A DNA stretch of 61,391 nt from Rathayibacter tritici (GCF_002932875.1 NZ_PSWS01000066.1:1-61391); one strand, 5' to 3'; numbered from the stretch's first letter, positions 29,218 to 39,444 are shown. The notes: generated by a model not told the origin, from the sequence alone. A program made the numbers and translations.

Positions 29218-30318
29218 CTACGCCGATTTGCGCCAGCGAATCCCCGCGGCGATGAAGCCGTCGAGGTCCCCGTCGAACACGTGCGAGGGGTTGCCGACTT
29301 CGTGGTCAGTGCGCAGATCCTTGACCATCTGGTAGGGAGCGAGCACGTAGCTGCGCATCTGGTCGCCCCAGCTCGCGGTGATGGTGCCGGCCAGCTCCTT
29401 CTTGGTGGCCGCCTCCTGCTCCTTCTGCAACAGCAGCAACCGCGACTGGAGCACGCGCATCGCCGCCGCGCGGTTCTGGATCTGGCTCTTCTCGTTCTGC
29501 ATCGACACCACGGTGCCGGTGGGTAGGTGGGTGAGGCGCACGGCGGAGTCGGTGGTGTTCACCGACTGGCCGCCAGGGCCGGAGGAGCGGAAGACGTCGA
29601 CGCGAATGTCGTTGTCCGGGATCTCGATCGCCTCGGTCTCCTCCATGAGCGGGATGACCTCGACGGCAGCGAAGGAAGTCTGGCGCTTGCCTGCGGCACC
29701 GAAGGGGCTCATCCGCACCAGGCGGTGGGTGCCGGCCTCGACCGAGAGCGTGCCGAAGGCGTACGGCGCGTCGATCTGGAAGGTGGCCGACTTGATGCCC
29801 GCCTCCTCCGCATAGCTGGCGTCCATCACGGTCGCGGCGTACTTGTGCTTCTCGGCCCAGCGCAGATACATCCGCATGAGCATCTCGGCGAAGTCGGAGG
29901 CGTCCACGCCGCCCGCTCCCGCGCGGATGGTGACGACGGCCGGGCGGTCGTCGTACTCGCCGTCGAGCAGGGTCTGCACCTCGAGCTCGCCCATGACCTT
30001 CTGGAGCGACGCGAGCTCGGCGATCGCCTCCTGCTCGGATTCCGCATCCTCCGCCTCGTTCGCCATCTCGACGAGCACCTCGAGGTCGTCCAGGCGCCGG
30101 TCGATCGCGGTGATCCGCGCGAGCTCGGACTGACGGTGGCTGAGCGCGCTCGTCACTTTCTGCGCGTTGGCCGTGTCGTCCCAGAGGTCGGGGACGCCCG
30201 CCTGCTCGCTCAGCTCGGCGATCTTCGAGCGCAGGCCCTCCACATCGATGACGGCGCGGATGTCGGCGAAAGTGGAGCGGAGAGCAGTGATGTGCTCGGT
30301 GAAATCGTTGTCCAGCAT
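29218..30318 (-). CDS. prfB: Peptide chain release factor 2
   Basis: 366 residues. The stop-codon recognition motif SPF occurs in [20 protein letters not shown], and the GGQ motif in [20 protein letters not shown]. It releases peptides at UGA and UAA. The frame is continuous from the ATG, so the programmed +1 frameshift of enterobacterial prfB is absent. The ATG lies nine bases after TAGTCT. It is the first gene of the ftsEX-smpB group. Confidence 0.97.
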   Translation of the reverse strand: MLDNDFTEHITALRSTFADIRAVIDVEGLRSKIAELSEQAGVPDLWDDTANAQKVTSALSHRQSELARITAIDRRLDDLEVLVEMANEAEDAESEQEAIAELASLQKVMGELEVQTLLDGEYDDRPAVVTIRAGAGGVDASDFAEMLMRMYLRWAEKHKYAATVMDASYAEEAGIKSATFQIDAPYAFGTLSVEAGTHRLVRMSPFGAAGKRQTSFAAVEVIPLMEETEAIEIPDNDIRVDVFRSSGPGGQSVNTTDSAVRLTHLPTGTVVSMQNEKSQIQNRAAAMRVLQSRLLLLQKEQEAATKKELAGTITASWGDQMRSYVLAPYQMVKDLRTDHEVGNPSHVFDGDLDGFIAAGIRWRKSA

Positions 30319-30327
30319 GGTGAGCCC

Positions 30328-30333
30328 AGACTA
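30328..30333 (-). promoter_or_regulatory. -10 box of prfB, near-leaderless
   Basis: TAGTCT, nine bases before the prfB ATG. Confidence 0.45.
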
Positions 30334-30379
30334 CCGGGGGCCGGCGGCCGCCCTGAGGCTCGGGCGTACGCTGAGGACG

Positions 30380-31220
30380 GTGACCAGCACCGCTTCGCTC
30401 CCCTTCCCGTGGGGCCGCTGCTGCTGTCGACCTTCCTGCCCACCCTGCTGTTCTCGATCGGCGAGGGCGCGATCATCCCGCTGCTGCCGGCCGCCGCCGG
30501 CGACCTCGGCGCGACGCTAGCACTGGCCGGCCTCGTGGCGGGGTCAGCCCTGAACGCCCCCGCGAGTGCGCTCAGCGCGCGGGCGCGGTGGCTGATCGGG
30601 CCATTCCTCTCGGCGGGAGCGATACACCTCACCGGATCCGTCGAGTCGGTGTTCTGGGTGCACCTCCTCTGCTGCGTCGCGGCCGTCGTGGTGCTGCTGC
30701 TGGTGCCGGACCCGGCGACGGTGCTGCGGCGGGCGCAGCGCGAGCACCGCGGGGTCCTCGCGTGGATGGGCTCCGGTGCTGCCGTGATCGGGGCGCTGCG
30801 GGCAAGCCGCACGCTGATCCTTCCGCTCTGGGCGGTGAGCATCGGGCTCGCCGACACTGGCATCGCGATCATCGTCGGCATCGCTGGCGCCCTCGACTTC
30901 GCCCTGTTCTTCTTCGGCGGGCAGCTGATGGACCGCTTCGGCCGGGCCGCCACCGCGATCCCCTCGATGATCGGGTCGGGGTTGGGACACCTGGCGCTCG
31001 CCGCCTCGCTGCTCGCCGCCGATCCGGCTCCGTTCCTCGGCGCGTTCCGATTCACGGGTGACGCAGGGAACGCCGCCGCTCCGATCGTGGTCTCGGCCCT
31101 CACGGCCCTGGTGTCACTCCCCTTCGCCGCCGTCGCGATGGGCGTGCTCGAACTCGGCGGGCCGGTGTTCTTGCCCGCGGGATCCCGCGCTCTCTGCCGC
31201 CGACCGCCCCTCGCGGCTGA
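30380..31220 (+). pseudogene. Decayed MFS transporter gene
   Basis: Clear MFS fragments remain: LLSTFLPTLLFSIGEGAIIP (TM1), LIGPFLSAGAIHLTGSVESV (TM5), ALDFALFFFGGQLMDRFGRA (TM8) and APIVVSALTALVSLPFAAVA (TM11-12). By family knowledge TM2-TM4 are missing after LAGLVAG, and a second shorter gap lies before DPAPFLGAF. The GTG start reads VTSTASLPFPWG in one frame and the body in the next. The tail leaves the frame again (VLARGIPRSLPPTAPRG then TGA at 31218). The body frame otherwise runs into tRNA-Leu. Confidence 0.8.
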
Positions 31221-31256
31221 GGCGCTGCGACCTCTCTCCTACACTGGAGCCCGCAC

Positions 31257-31337
31257 GCGGGAGTGGTGGAATGGCAGACACGCAGGATTTAGGTTCCTGT
31301 GCCGAGAGGCGTGAGGGTTCGAGTCCCTCCTTCCGCA
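31257..31337 (+). tRNA. tRNA-Leu (anticodon TAG)
   Basis: 81-nt class II tRNA: acceptor GCGGGAG with CTTCCGC, anticodon stem CAGGA/TCCTG around TTTAGGT (anticodon TAG), a long variable arm GCCGAGAGGC, T arm GAGGGTTCGAGTCCCTC. CCA is not encoded. The upstream MFS pseudogene ends 36 nt before it. Confidence 0.96.
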
Positions 31338-31411
31338 CGGGATCGGCCGGTACGCTGAGCGCGCTCGCGTGACCGCCCACCGGCCACCGGCACCTGTCGA
31401 CTGGAGATCCG

Positions 31412-32149
31412 TTGAACCACGCCGCCCTCGTCCCCTGGCTCGATCCGGAGACGATCCTGACCTCCTTCGGCCCCTGGGGCGTGCTCGTGGTCTGCCTCAT
31501 CGTCTTCGCCGAGACCGGGCTGCTGATCGGCTTCCTCTTCCCGGGCGACACGCTGCTGATCATCACGGGCCTGTTAGCGCACGAGAATGCGTCCAAGGGC
31601 GGCCTCGGCGTCCCGATCTGGCTGATCTGCCTCGCCATCGGCTTCTCGGCCTTCGTCGGCGGAGAGGTCGGCTACCTGATCGGGCACAAGGCCGGCCCGC
31701 GCATCTTCGAGCGCAAGGAGTCGGGCTTCTTCAGCATCGAGAATGTGAAGCGGACCAACGCGTTCTTCGAGCGCTTCGGCGGCCTGGCCGTGATCCTCGC
31801 GCGCTTCGTGCCGGTCGTGCGTACTTTCGCGCCGATCGCGGCGGGCGTGGCGCACATGAATTACCGCAAGTACAGCGTCTACAACCTGATCGGCGCCCTG
31901 ATCTGGGGCAGCGGTGTGACCCTGGTCGGCTGGCTGCTCGCCTTCATCCCGCCGGTCGCCGACTTCGTCTCGCACTACATCGACGTGATCCTGATCGGCG
32001 CGGTCGCGCTCGCGCTGGTGCCCGCGCTCGGCCACTTCTTCCTGCAGCGGCGCAGAGCCGCATCGGCCATCGACCCCGAGACCGACGCGACCGAGGCGGC
32101 CGCCTACGTCCTCGACGCCGACACCCTCGACGAGCACCCGAAGCCCTGA
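31412..32149 (+). CDS. DedA family membrane protein
   Basis: 245 residues of the VTT/SNARE-associated DedA family, linked to lipid (undecaprenyl phosphate or phospholipid) flipping and membrane homeostasis. Seen are the N-terminal re-entrant region IVFAETGLLIGFLFPGDTLL, the glycine-rich AFVGGEVGYLIGHKAG, and the conserved [20 protein letters not shown]-type motif (here [20 protein letters not shown]). About five hydrophobic segments. The start is TTG with GGAG upstream. It converges with rdgB across a palindrome. Confidence 0.93.
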   Translation: MNHAALVPWLDPETILTSFGPWGVLVVCLIVFAETGLLIGFLFPGDTLLIITGLLAHENASKGGLGVPIWLICLAIGFSAFVGGEVGYLIGHKAGPRIFERKESGFFSIENVKRTNAFFERFGGLAVILARFVPVVRTFAPIAAGVAHMNYRKYSVYNLIGALIWGSGVTLVGWLLAFIPPVADFVSHYIDVILIGAVALALVPALGHFFLQRRRAASAIDPETDATEAAAYVLDADTLDEHPKP

Positions 32150-32155
32150 GCTCCG

Positions 32156-32225
32156 CTCCCGCGAGATGCCACTTCGGTAGGCGACACGCCGACGGAGGCC
32201 TACCCAAGTGGCATCTCGCGGCGGG
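32156..32225. repeat. Long palindrome, GCGAGATGCCAC family, copy 3
   Basis: Arms 32161-32182 and 32198-32219 pair over 22 positions with one C-C mismatch around a 15-nt loop; outer CTCCC/GGGAG also pair across a small insertion. It shares the arm core CCCGCGAGATGCCACTT with the copy at 14811. It lies between the convergent dedA and rdgB genes. Confidence 0.85.
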
Positions 32226-32235
32226 AGTCAGGGCG

Positions 32236-32850
32236 TTAGAGGCGGGTGGAGAGAGGGGTTAGTTCGGGGCGCAGGGCCCTGAAGGCGCGGGCGCGGTGGC
32301 TGCGGGCGTTCTTCTGCTCGGGAGCGAGTTCGGCGGCGGTGAGCGCACCCGCCTCCGGGACGAAGACCGGATCGTAGCCGTGGCCGTTCGTGCCGCGGGG
32401 AGCCGTCGCGATCACTCCGTCCCAGCGACCCTCGACCACCGTTTCCCGTCCCCCGGGGAGCACCGAATCGGGCACGACGAGCGCGATGGTGCAGCTGAAG
32501 TGCGCGCCGCGGTGCTCGGCCTTCACATCGTGCAGCTGCGCCAGGAGGAGCTGAAGATTGGCACTCGCGTCGTGCGCGCGCCCCGACCAGCGGGCCGAGA
32601 AGATGCCGGGGGCGCCGCCGAGCACGTCGACGCAGATCCCGGAGTCGTCCGCCAGCGCGACGAGGCCGGTGTGCGCCGCCGCCGCGCGCGCCTTGATCAG
32701 CGCGTTCTCCGCGAAGCTCACACCGTCTTCGACCGGTTCGGGACCGTCGTAGGCGCGGACGCCCACTCCGGGGAGGGCGCCGGCCAGCATCGCGCGGAAC
32801 TCCTCCACCTTGCCCGCGTTGTGCGTAGCGAGGACGACGTCCAGGCTCAT
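32236..32850 (-). CDS. rdgB: XTP/dITP (non-canonical purine NTP) pyrophosphatase
   Basis: 204 residues of the HAM1/RdgB family, which hydrolyses dITP and XTP to keep them out of DNA. Family motifs: [18 protein letters not shown] (substrate-binding start), [35 protein letters not shown] and the C-terminal GYDPVFVPE. The ATG overlaps the rph stop by 4 nt. Last gene of murI-rph-rdgB. Confidence 0.95.
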   Translation of the reverse strand: MSLDVVLATHNAGKVEEFRAMLAGALPGVGVRAYDGPEPVEDGVSFAENALIKARAAAAHTGLVALADDSGICVDVLGGAPGIFSARWSGRAHDASANLQLLLAQLHDVKAEHRGAHFSCTIALVVPDSVLPGGRETVVEGRWDGVIATAPRGTNGHGYDPVFVPEAGALTAAELAPEQKNARSHRARAFRALRPELTPLSTRL

Positions 32851-33608
32851 GCGCCGGGCTCCGCGGCGAGCGCCTCGGCCTGAATGCGCGCGAGATCGGA
32901 GGCACCGGCGACAGCGAGATCGAGCAGCGCGTCGAGTTCGCGGCGGTCGAACGGGGCCCCCTCGGCGGTGCCCTGCACCTCGACGAACAGGCCACGGCCG
33001 GTGACGACGACGTTCATGTCGGTCTCGGCGCGGACGTCCTCGACGTAGGCCAGATCGAGCATGGGCACACCGTCGATGATGCCGACGGACACCGCCGAGA
33101 GGCTGTCGATCAGCGGCTGCGCCTTCTGCCCCACGTACTTCTTGCCGCGGGCCCACTCGATCGCATCAGCCATCGCCACGTAAGCGCCGGTGATCGCCGC
33201 GGTGCGGGTGCCCCCGTCGGCCTGGAGGACGTCGCAGTCGAGGACGAGGGTGTTCTCGCCAAGCGCCTTCGTGTCGACCACGGCGCGCAGGCTCCGGCCG
33301 ATCAGCCGCGAGATCTCGTGGGTGCGCCCACCGACCTTGCCCTTGACGGACTCGCGATCCATCCGAGAGTTGGTGGAGCGGGGCAGCATCGCGTACTCCG
33401 CGGTGACCCAGCCCTTGCCCTTGCCCTGCAGCCAGCGCGGCACACCGGAGGTGAAGGAGGCGGTGCAGAGCACCTTCGTGTTCCCGAACGAGATCAGCGC
33501 CGAGCCCTCGGCCTGGGTGCTCCAGCCGCGCTCGATCGTCACGGTGCGCAGCTCGTCGGGCGCGCGCCCGTCCTTGCGCGTGGCCTTCGATGCGGTGCTG
33601 TCGCTCAC
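32847..33608 (-). CDS. rph: Ribonuclease PH
   Basis: 253 residues. Phosphorolytic 3'-5' exoribonuclease that trims tRNA 3' ends. Conserved blocks are [39 protein letters not shown] and [20 protein letters not shown]. The GTG start overlaps the murI stop as GTGA, and its stop overlaps the rdgB start, so translation is coupled throughout the operon. Confidence 0.97.
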   Translation of the reverse strand: MSDSTASKATRKDGRAPDELRTVTIERGWSTQAEGSALISFGNTKVLCTASFTSGVPRWLQGKGKGWVTAEYAMLPRSTNSRMDRESVKGKVGGRTHEISRLIGRSLRAVVDTKALGENTLVLDCDVLQADGGTRTAAITGAYVAMADAIEWARGKKYVGQKAQPLIDSLSAVSVGIIDGVPMLDLAYVEDVRAETDMNVVVTGRGLFVEVQGTAEGAPFDRRELDALLDLAVAGASDLARIQAEALAAEPGA

Positions 33609-34471
33609 TCGGGTCTCCCTCGATCGTGCGGGAGCGCGGCCCGGTCGAGCTCGCGCAGGTTGATGGTGCCGGTCTCGACGAGATGGACGCTCGAGACCTC
33701 CGGGCCGAGGAAGCGGCGGGCGAGGCGGACGAAGTCACTCGACCCCGTCTCCTCCCACCGGTATGCGGGCAGCTCGGCCGAGGTGCGCTGCAGGCCGTGC
33801 GCCACGAGCGTGCGGTAGACGTCGAGCGCGGTCTCCTCGGCGCTCGAGACGAGCCGGACGTCGGGCCCCATCACGTAGGCGATCGCGCCGCGGAGCAGTG
33901 GGTAGTGGGTGCAGCCGAGGACGAGGGTGTCGACTCCCGCGGCCTTCAGCGGCGCGAGGTACTCCTCTGCGACGGCGAGCAGCTCGTCACTCCAGGTGAC
34001 TCCCGCCTCGACGAACTCGACGAATCTCGGGCAGGCGGCGGTGAACAGCTGCAGGTCGGGGGCGGCGACGAAGGCGTCGTCGTAGGCGCGGGAGCGGATG
34101 GTGCCGACCGTCCCGATCACGCCGACGCGGCGGTTGCGGGTGTCGCGCACGGCGCTGCGCACGGCGGGCTGGATGACCTCGATCACGGGGATGCCACGGC
34201 CCAGCGTGTAGCGCTCGCGCGCGTCGCGCATCATCGCGGCGGAGGCGGTGTTGCAGGCGATGACCAACAGCTTCGCCCCCTGATCGACCAGCGTGTCGAG
34301 CGTGTCGAGGGCGTAGGCGCGGACGTCGGCGAGCGGCTTGGGGCCGTAGGGCGAGTGCGCGGTGTCGCCGAGGTAGACGATCGACTCGTTCTGCAACTGA
34401 TCGATCACGGAGCGGGCGACGGTGAGCCCGCCGACTCCGGAGTCGAAGATGCCCAGCGGTGCGTCCGTCAC
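33605..34471 (-). CDS. murI: Glutamate racemase
   Basis: 288 residues. Makes D-glutamate for peptidoglycan. Catalytic cysteines lie in [12 protein letters not shown] and LGCTHYPLL; the N-terminal substrate loop is [13 protein letters not shown]. The frame stays open upstream, but that part is antisense to pncB. The GTG at 34471 is 8 nt after TAGGCT and has no ribosome binding site, so the gene looks leaderless. First gene of murI-rph-rdgB. Confidence 0.96.
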   Translation of the reverse strand: MTDAPLGIFDSGVGGLTVARSVIDQLQNESIVYLGDTAHSPYGPKPLADVRAYALDTLDTLVDQGAKLLVIACNTASAAMMRDARERYTLGRGIPVIEVIQPAVRSAVRDTRNRRVGVIGTVGTIRSRAYDDAFVAAPDLQLFTAACPRFVEFVEAGVTWSDELLAVAEEYLAPLKAAGVDTLVLGCTHYPLLRGAIAYVMGPDVRLVSSAEETALDVYRTLVAHGLQRTSAELPAYRWEETGSSDFVRLARRFLGPEVSSVHLVETGTINLRELDRAALPHDRGRPE

Positions 34472-34588
34472 GGGGGAACAGCCTACCCGCGCCCCGGGCG
34501 ACCGGCTCGGGGCGACACCGGCGAATCGTCGGCCGGGCACGCGCAGGCCCCCCTCCTCCGACCGCCGTCGTCGTGGAACACTGTCCGG
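34472..34588. promoter_or_regulatory. Divergent promoter region murI/pncB
   Basis: 117 nt between two divergent starts. On the minus strand TAGGCT (34480-34485) lies 8 nt before the murI GTG; on the plus strand AACACT (34577-34582) lies 6 nt before the pncB ATG. Both transcripts are therefore probably leaderless. Confidence 0.55.
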
Positions 34589-35893
34589 ATGGATTCGACG
34601 GCCTTCCTCACCGACCGCTACGAGCTCACGATGGTTGAGGGCGCCCTTGGCAGCGGCACCGCCGATCGCCGCTGCATGTTCGACGTGTTCGCCAGAAGCC
34701 TCCCGCCCGGACGCCGCTACGGCGTGCTCGCCGGCACCGGACGCCTCCTGGAACTGATCTCCCGCTTCCGCTTCGGCGACGAGGAGCTGTCCTGGCTCCG
34801 GGAGAACCGCGTCGTCGACTCCCGCACGCTCGACTGGCTGGCCGACTACCGCTTCCGCGGCGATGTCTGGGGATACCGCGAGGGCGAGGTCTACCTGCCG
34901 GGCTCCCCCGTCCTGATCGTCGAGGCGCCCTTCGCCGACGGCGTCCTGCTGGAGACCCTGGTGCTCAGCGTCCTCAACCACGACAGCGCCGTGGCGAGCG
35001 CCGCAGCCCGGATGGTCTCGGCCGCCGACGGCCGCCCGCTCGCCGAGATGGGCTCGCGCCGCGCCGGCGAGCGCTCGGCCGTGGCCGCGGCCCGCGCCGC
35101 GTACATCGCCGGGTTCAGCGCCTCCTCGAACCTGGAGGCGGGCCGCAGCTTCGGCGTGCCCACGATGGGCACCTCGGCGCACTCCTTCACCCTCCTGCAC
35201 GACTCGGAGGAGGAGGCGTTCCGCGCGCAGGTCGCGGCGCTCGGCCCCGGCACAACCCTCCTGGTCGACACCTACGACGTGACAGCCGCCGTCGACCTGG
35301 CCGTTCGCGTGGCGGGCACCGGCCTCGGTGCAGTGCGGATCGACTCCGGCGACCTCCCGCAGCAAGTGGCCGCCGTCCGGCAGCAGCTCGACGCCCTCGG
35401 CGCGACCGGCACTCGCATCACCGTCACCAACGACCTGGACGAGCACGGGATCGCCGCGCTCGCCGCCTCCCCGGTCGACTCCTACGGAGTGGGCACCTCG
35501 GTCGCGACCGGCTCCGGCCACCCGACAGCGGGCATGGTCTACAAGCTGGTCGCGCACGAGGACGACGCGGGCGACTGGGTCGCGGTGGCCAAGAAGTCGG
35601 TCTCGAAGGCGTCGATCGGCGGGCGGAAGGGCGCGGGCCGCCTCCTCTCGGAGGACGGCGTCGCCGAGGCCGAGGTCGTGCACGTCGGAGCTGGCCCCGA
35701 GGGTGCTCTCGGCGAGCGCGAGCGGGCGCTGCTCCTCCCGCTGATCGAGGACGGCGTGATCCGCCCCGAGCACCTCGGTCGTGAGGGAGTGGCGGCCGCC
35801 CGGGAGCACCACGCGAACGCGGTCCTCGAACTGCCACTCGATGCGCTCCGGCTCGGCCGCGGCGAGCCCGTCATCCCGACCCGCTACGAGTGA
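34589..35893 (+). CDS. pncB: Nicotinate phosphoribosyltransferase
   Basis: 434 residues. Converts nicotinate and PRPP to nicotinate mononucleotide in NAD salvage. The N-terminus [17 protein letters not shown], the catalytic region [13 protein letters not shown] (conserved His), and the phosphate-binding [20 protein letters not shown] and [13 protein letters not shown] are all present. The ATG follows AACACT by six bases. It converges with the DUF3039 gene. Confidence 0.95.
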   Translation: MDSTAFLTDRYELTMVEGALGSGTADRRCMFDVFARSLPPGRRYGVLAGTGRLLELISRFRFGDEELSWLRENRVVDSRTLDWLADYRFRGDVWGYREGEVYLPGSPVLIVEAPFADGVLLETLVLSVLNHDSAVASAAARMVSAADGRPLAEMGSRRAGERSAVAAARAAYIAGFSASSNLEAGRSFGVPTMGTSAHSFTLLHDSEEEAFRAQVAALGPGTTLLVDTYDVTAAVDLAVRVAGTGLGAVRIDSGDLPQQVAAVRQQLDALGATGTRITVTNDLDEHGIAALAASPVDSYGVGTSVATGSGHPTAGMVYKLVAHEDDAGDWVAVAKKSVSKASIGGRKGAGRLLSEDGVAEAEVVHVGAGPEGALGERERALLLPLIEDGVIRPEHLGREGVAAAREHHANAVLELPLDALRLGRGEPVIPTRYE

Positions 35894-35906
35894 GCGCGGA
35901 GGGAGG

Positions 35907-36188
35907 TCACTTCATCGTCGCGTAGATCTCCTTGCAGGCCGGGCACACCGGGAACTTCTCCGGGTCGCGGCCCGGGAGCCACTTCTTGCCGCAGAGCGCT
36001 CGGACGGGCTTGCCGGTGATCGCGCTCTCGAGGATCTTGTCCTTCGGCACATAGTGGGAGAAGCGCTCGTGGTCGCCCGGCTCGATGGTGTCCTGATGGA
36101 GGAGTTCCTCGAGCTCGCGGTCGAGGGTGGCGGTTCCTCCGCCTCCCTCGAGGGGATCGGTGCTGCTGTTCTCGGCGCGCAGAATCAT
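35907..36188 (-). CDS. DUF3039 domain protein (zinc-ribbon-like)
   Basis: 93 residues. [20 protein letters not shown], then [20 protein letters not shown], then a probable zinc site from LCGKKW and [15 protein letters not shown]. This is a small actinobacterial family commonly found next to pncB; its function is not established. The ATG lies 7 nt after TAGGAT, so it is probably leaderless. It is divergent from the hydrolase gene, with the two -10 boxes 11 nt apart. Confidence 0.88.
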   Translation of the reverse strand: MILRAENSSTDPLEGGGGTATLDRELEELLHQDTIEPGDHERFSHYVPKDKILESAITGKPVRALCGKKWLPGRDPEKFPVCPACKEIYATMK

Positions 36189-36195
36189 GCCGTCG

Positions 36196-36201
36196 ATCCT
36201 A
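36196..36201 (-). promoter_or_regulatory. -10 box of the DUF3039 gene, leaderless type
   Basis: TAGGAT, seven bases before the ATG at 36188. Confidence 0.5.
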
Positions 36202-36212
36202 CGCGTGGACGC

Positions 36213-36218
36213 TAGCGT
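36213..36218 (+). promoter_or_regulatory. -10 box TAGCGT of the hydrolase gene
   Basis: TAGCGT, 27 nt before the ATG at 36246, with AGAAGGAG between. Back to back with the DUF3039 box. Confidence 0.5.
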
Positions 36219-36245
36219 CGATGCAGCGGAGCAGAAGGAGAACCG

Positions 36246-36947
36246 ATGAACGTACTCTTCGTGCACGGCGCGCTGGTGCGCGACGGCGACTGGTGGTGGC
36301 GGCGAGCCGCCGCCCTGCTCGAGGAACGGACCGGCATCAGCAGCCGGGCCCTGGCGCTCCCCTCCTGCGCCGAGTCGACCGGCGACGGGGAACCCGGCCT
36401 CACCGCCGACGCCGCAGCACTGCGGGAGGCGCTGGACGGAGGCGACACGACGGTGCTCGTCGGTCACTCCTACGGCGGCACCGTCATCGCCGAGGCGGGC
36501 CGCCATCCCGCCGTCGCCGGGCTGCTGCTGATTTCCTCCTACACTCCCGAGCCCGGCCTCTCTCAGGGAGCGATCATGAGTGGCGAGCCGGATCCGGTGC
36601 GCATCGGACTGCTGCCCGACGGCTCACTGCAGATCACCGGCTACGACGCGCGGTCCTTCGCCGACCGCTTCCTCCAGGACGGCGACGAGGAGGACCGCGC
36701 GGGCGCGTGGCAGCGGGTCGGCGCGCAGGCGGCAGCCGCTTTCTCCACTCCGACCACCCGGGCGGGATGGCAGGGCGTGGACTCGACGTACCTGGTCTGC
36801 ACCGAGGATCGGAGCACGAGCGTCAGGCTCCAGCGCTCCCACGCGGAGCGCGCAACACGCTCGGTGGACGTGCCGACCGGCCACCATCCGTTCCTCACCC
36901 GTCCCGACCTGGTGGTCGTCGAGCTCGAGGCGCTCGTGGGCCGCTAG
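36246..36947 (+). CDS. Alpha/beta hydrolase
   Basis: 233 residues. N-terminal FVHGALVRDGDWWWRRAAAL with oxyanion HG, nucleophile elbow VLVGHSYGGTVIAEA (Ser), and C-terminal VPTGHHPFLTRPDLV (His). It resembles the small EstC/salicylate-esterase-like group found in many soil bacteria. There is no signal peptide. AGAAGGAG precedes the ATG. The stop overlaps the stop of the convergent ABC permease (CTAG). The substrate is unknown. Confidence 0.88.
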   Translation: MNVLFVHGALVRDGDWWWRRAAALLEERTGISSRALALPSCAESTGDGEPGLTADAAALREALDGGDTTVLVGHSYGGTVIAEAGRHPAVAGLLLISSYTPEPGLSQGAIMSGEPDPVRIGLLPDGSLQITGYDARSFADRFLQDGDEEDRAGAWQRVGAQAAAAFSTPTTRAGWQGVDSTYLVCTEDRSTSVRLQRSHAERATRSVDVPTGHHPFLTRPDLVVVELEALVGR

Positions 36948-38485
36948 TAGCGGCTGGTGAAGGCGACCAGCTCGGTCGCGCGGCGCTCGAACAGCCATCC
37001 GCCGAGCAGCACGCCGAGGGCGAAGACGACCACCGCGCTGCCCAGGCCGACGAGCACGGCGCCGCCGGCCGTCTCCGGGTCGACGAAGAGCGCCCGGATA
37101 CCGAGCACCACCGCCGGCGCCGAGAGCAGCAGACCCAGACCGAACGCGAGCGACTGCGGTCCGGCGCCGCTGGATCCGGGCGCCTGCGGCTGCACGAACG
37201 CGCTGTCCCCCGGGCGCGGCGCCGGATAGGCGAGCCACGCCGAGATCGCGCTGGCGACTCCGGCGGGTACGAGCAGGAGGCAGAAGTTCACCGCGAGCAC
37301 GACGGGCAGCGCCTCGGGCAGCCCCGCGGTCGCGCTGCTGATCAGCGAGCCGAACACCACCACCGGGACGCCGAGCAGGAGCGTCGGGAAGGCGCGGCCG
37401 AGCCGGTCGGACCAGCCGCGGACGCCGGCCGCGACGTGCAGCCAGAACGCGGATCCGTCGTAAGCGACATCGTTGTGCAGGAACCAGCCGAGGAACAGCG
37501 CGACCAACGGCACCGGGAGCAGCGAGAGCACCGGGAAGGGCACGCCGACAACGGCGAGCAGAAGCAGGGCCGCAACCGGTAACACCGGAACCGCGATGAG
37601 CGACGCCTGGTAGCGGGGGTCCCGCAGCCAGTAGGTGATGCTGCGCGCCGCGATCGCTCCGGTTCGGGTCGAGGCGAGCAGGTCGAACCAGCCCAGGCGC
37701 AGTCCGCGCGGCGGTCGGTGCGTACGCTCGGGGCGCCCGGTCAGCGTGCGGACGACGAGCCACCACAGCGCGCCGGCGGCCACGAGCGTGAGCAGGGCGA
37801 GCAGAAGCGCACCGAGCGGGTCGCCGGTCTGGGCGGCCGGCGCGAGCGCCCAGGCGGCGCCGAACGGAGTGGTTCCCATCATCGCACCCCAGCGCTCGAG
37901 CACCGGGGTGTCCCCCGTATCGAGCAGCGCTGCGGCAGCGAGGGAGGCGGGGCCGCCGAGTAGCAGCACTAGGCCGAGCACGGCGAGCAGCTCACGGGCG
38001 GTCCGGGAGGGTACGAGCGCGGCGGAGGCGGCGAGGCCGATCCGCGCGAGCAGCGACGTCGTCGCCACCGCGAGCAGCGGACCGATCACGGCGAAGGCGC
38101 CGGCGCTGGGGAACAGAGCGGCAGTGGCCAGCCCGACCACCAGCAGAGCGAGCGTCGGCACCGAGACCAGACCGGCCAGGGCGAGCGCGCCCGCCAGCCG
38201 CAGCGGCGGCAGCGAAAAGAGACGGAAGGCGCGCGGATCCATCGGGTCGAGCGGGCCGAGCAGGAAGGGCAGCACCAGGAAGCCGACCGTCACCAGCCCG
38301 CCGGCCGTCACCACGGCGCCGCCGGCCGTGTCGGAGGAGCGCAGCGCACCGAGCGCCCCGAGCAGCAGCGCCGTCACCGCGACGACCACGAGCACGCCGA
38401 GCACCGCCCCTGCCGAGCGCGCGGGTCCGGAGCGGAACGCGCCGCGGAGGACGTCGATCCTCAGCCGGAGAAGTCGTGCAACCAC
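36944..38485 (-). CDS. ABC exporter permease subunit
   Basis: 513 residues, about 12 hydrophobic segments in two groups separated by a hydrophilic stretch near residue 250. The sequence is Ala/Leu/Val-rich, as in ABC-2-like permeases of actinobacteria. It is encoded directly after its ATPase; the GTG start lies inside the last 25 nt of that gene, so the two are coupled. The substrate is not evident. Confidence 0.82.
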   Translation of the reverse strand: MVARLLRLRIDVLRGAFRSGPARSAGAVLGVLVVVAVTALLLGALGALRSSDTAGGAVVTAGGLVTVGFLVLPFLLGPLDPMDPRAFRLFSLPPLRLAGALALAGLVSVPTLALLVVGLATAALFPSAGAFAVIGPLLAVATTSLLARIGLAASAALVPSRTARELLAVLGLVLLLGGPASLAAAALLDTGDTPVLERWGAMMGTTPFGAAWALAPAAQTGDPLGALLLALLTLVAAGALWWLVVRTLTGRPERTHRPPRGLRLGWFDLLASTRTGAIAARSITYWLRDPRYQASLIAVPVLPVAALLLLAVVGVPFPVLSLLPVPLVALFLGWFLHNDVAYDGSAFWLHVAAGVRGWSDRLGRAFPTLLLGVPVVVFGSLISSATAGLPEALPVVLAVNFCLLLVPAGVASAISAWLAYPAPRPGDSAFVQPQAPGSSGAGPQSLAFGLGLLLSAPAVVLGIRALFVDPETAGGAVLVGLGSAVVVFALGVLLGGWLFERRATELVAFTSRY

Positions 38486-39279
38486 TGAAGCCCCTCGGCG
38501 ATCTGCTTGCCTCCCGCGAGCTCGAGGAAGCGCTCCTCCAGCGTCGCGGTGCCCGCGACTTCGGCGACCGGCCCGGAGGCGAGCACCCGCCCACCGACGA
38601 TCACGGCCACGTCGTCGCAGACGCGCTCGATGAAGTCGAGGCCGTGGCTGGAGAGGACCACGGTGCCCCCGCCCTCGACGAAGCGGCGCAGCACGGTGAT
38701 CACGGCGGCCGAGGAGACCGGGTCGACCGACTCGAACGGCTCGTCGAGGACCAGCACGCGCGGGGCGTGGATCATCGCCCCGGCGAGGGCCACCTTCTTC
38801 GCCATGCCGGCGGAGTAGTCCGAGATCAGGCGCTCCAGTGCGTCGGTGAGGCTCAGCGCTTCGGCCAGCGCTGTCGTGCGCTGCTTCGCGGTGGCGAGGT
38901 CGATGCCGCGCAACGCCGCCGAGTAGGCGAGGAATTGCGCGCCGGTGAGCCGGTCGAACAGGCGGAGGCGGTCGGGCAGGACCCCGATCAACGGCTTCGC
39001 GGCCCTCGGGTCCTTCCAGACGTCGACGCCGTGCACGAGCACGCGTCCGGTGTCGGGGCGCAGCAGACCCGTCATCATCGACAGCGTGGTCGTCTTGCCC
39101 GCGCCGTTCGGGCCGATGATGCCGTAGAAGGTTCCCGCGCGCACGGCCAGGTCGATGCGGTCCACCGCGACCGTCCGCCCGAAGGTGCGGGTCACCTGGT
39201 GCAGCTCGAAGACGACGGGCGAGGAGCCGTCCGGATCCGCGATGCCCTGCGCGGGCTCGGCGTTCGTCGCGGACGTCAT
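38461..39279 (-). CDS. ABC exporter ATP-binding subunit
   Basis: 272 residues. Walker A GPNGAGKTTTLSMM, signature LISDYSAGMAKKVALAGAMI (SAGM in place of SGGQ, a common variant in this group), Walker B VLVLDEPFESVDP and the H loop VVLSSHGLDF. The DrrA/CcmA-like sequence suggests an exporter for drugs or lipids. The ATG lies six bases after TACCGT. It pairs with the permease downstream. Confidence 0.92.
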   Translation of the reverse strand: MTSATNAEPAQGIADPDGSSPVVFELHQVTRTFGRTVAVDRIDLAVRAGTFYGIIGPNGAGKTTTLSMMTGLLRPDTGRVLVHGVDVWKDPRAAKPLIGVLPDRLRLFDRLTGAQFLAYSAALRGIDLATAKQRTTALAEALSLTDALERLISDYSAGMAKKVALAGAMIHAPRVLVLDEPFESVDPVSSAAVITVLRRFVEGGGTVVLSSHGLDFIERVCDDVAVIVGGRVLASGPVAEVAGTATLEERFLELAGGKQIAEGLQWLHDFSG

Positions 39280-39285
39280 CCGGCT

Positions 39286-39291
39286 ACGGTA
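39286..39291 (-). promoter_or_regulatory. -10 box of the ABC ATPase, leaderless type
   Basis: TACCGT, six bases before the ATG at 39279. Confidence 0.5.
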
Positions 39292-39444
39292 CCAACTCAC
39301 TCGCGGCCCGCCGCCGCCGCGCCGACCGCCGACGACACGTCGAAAGGTCAACCACCCGAGCCCCGGAAGGCGGGAACAGTACACTAAGTCTCTAACCGAG
39401 GAGTCGATCCGGCCGCGACGCAGCGGTGAAATCGAGGGGAACAG

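Noticed and set aside
29218-30318. Programmed frameshift in prfB
   Set aside because: The coding frame is continuous from ATG through the GGQ motif; no internal UGA near codon 26 is seen.
36953-38633. Plus-strand open frames opposite the ABC permease
   Set aside because: They are Ser/Arg/Pro-rich mirror frames of a membrane protein gene with no motif.
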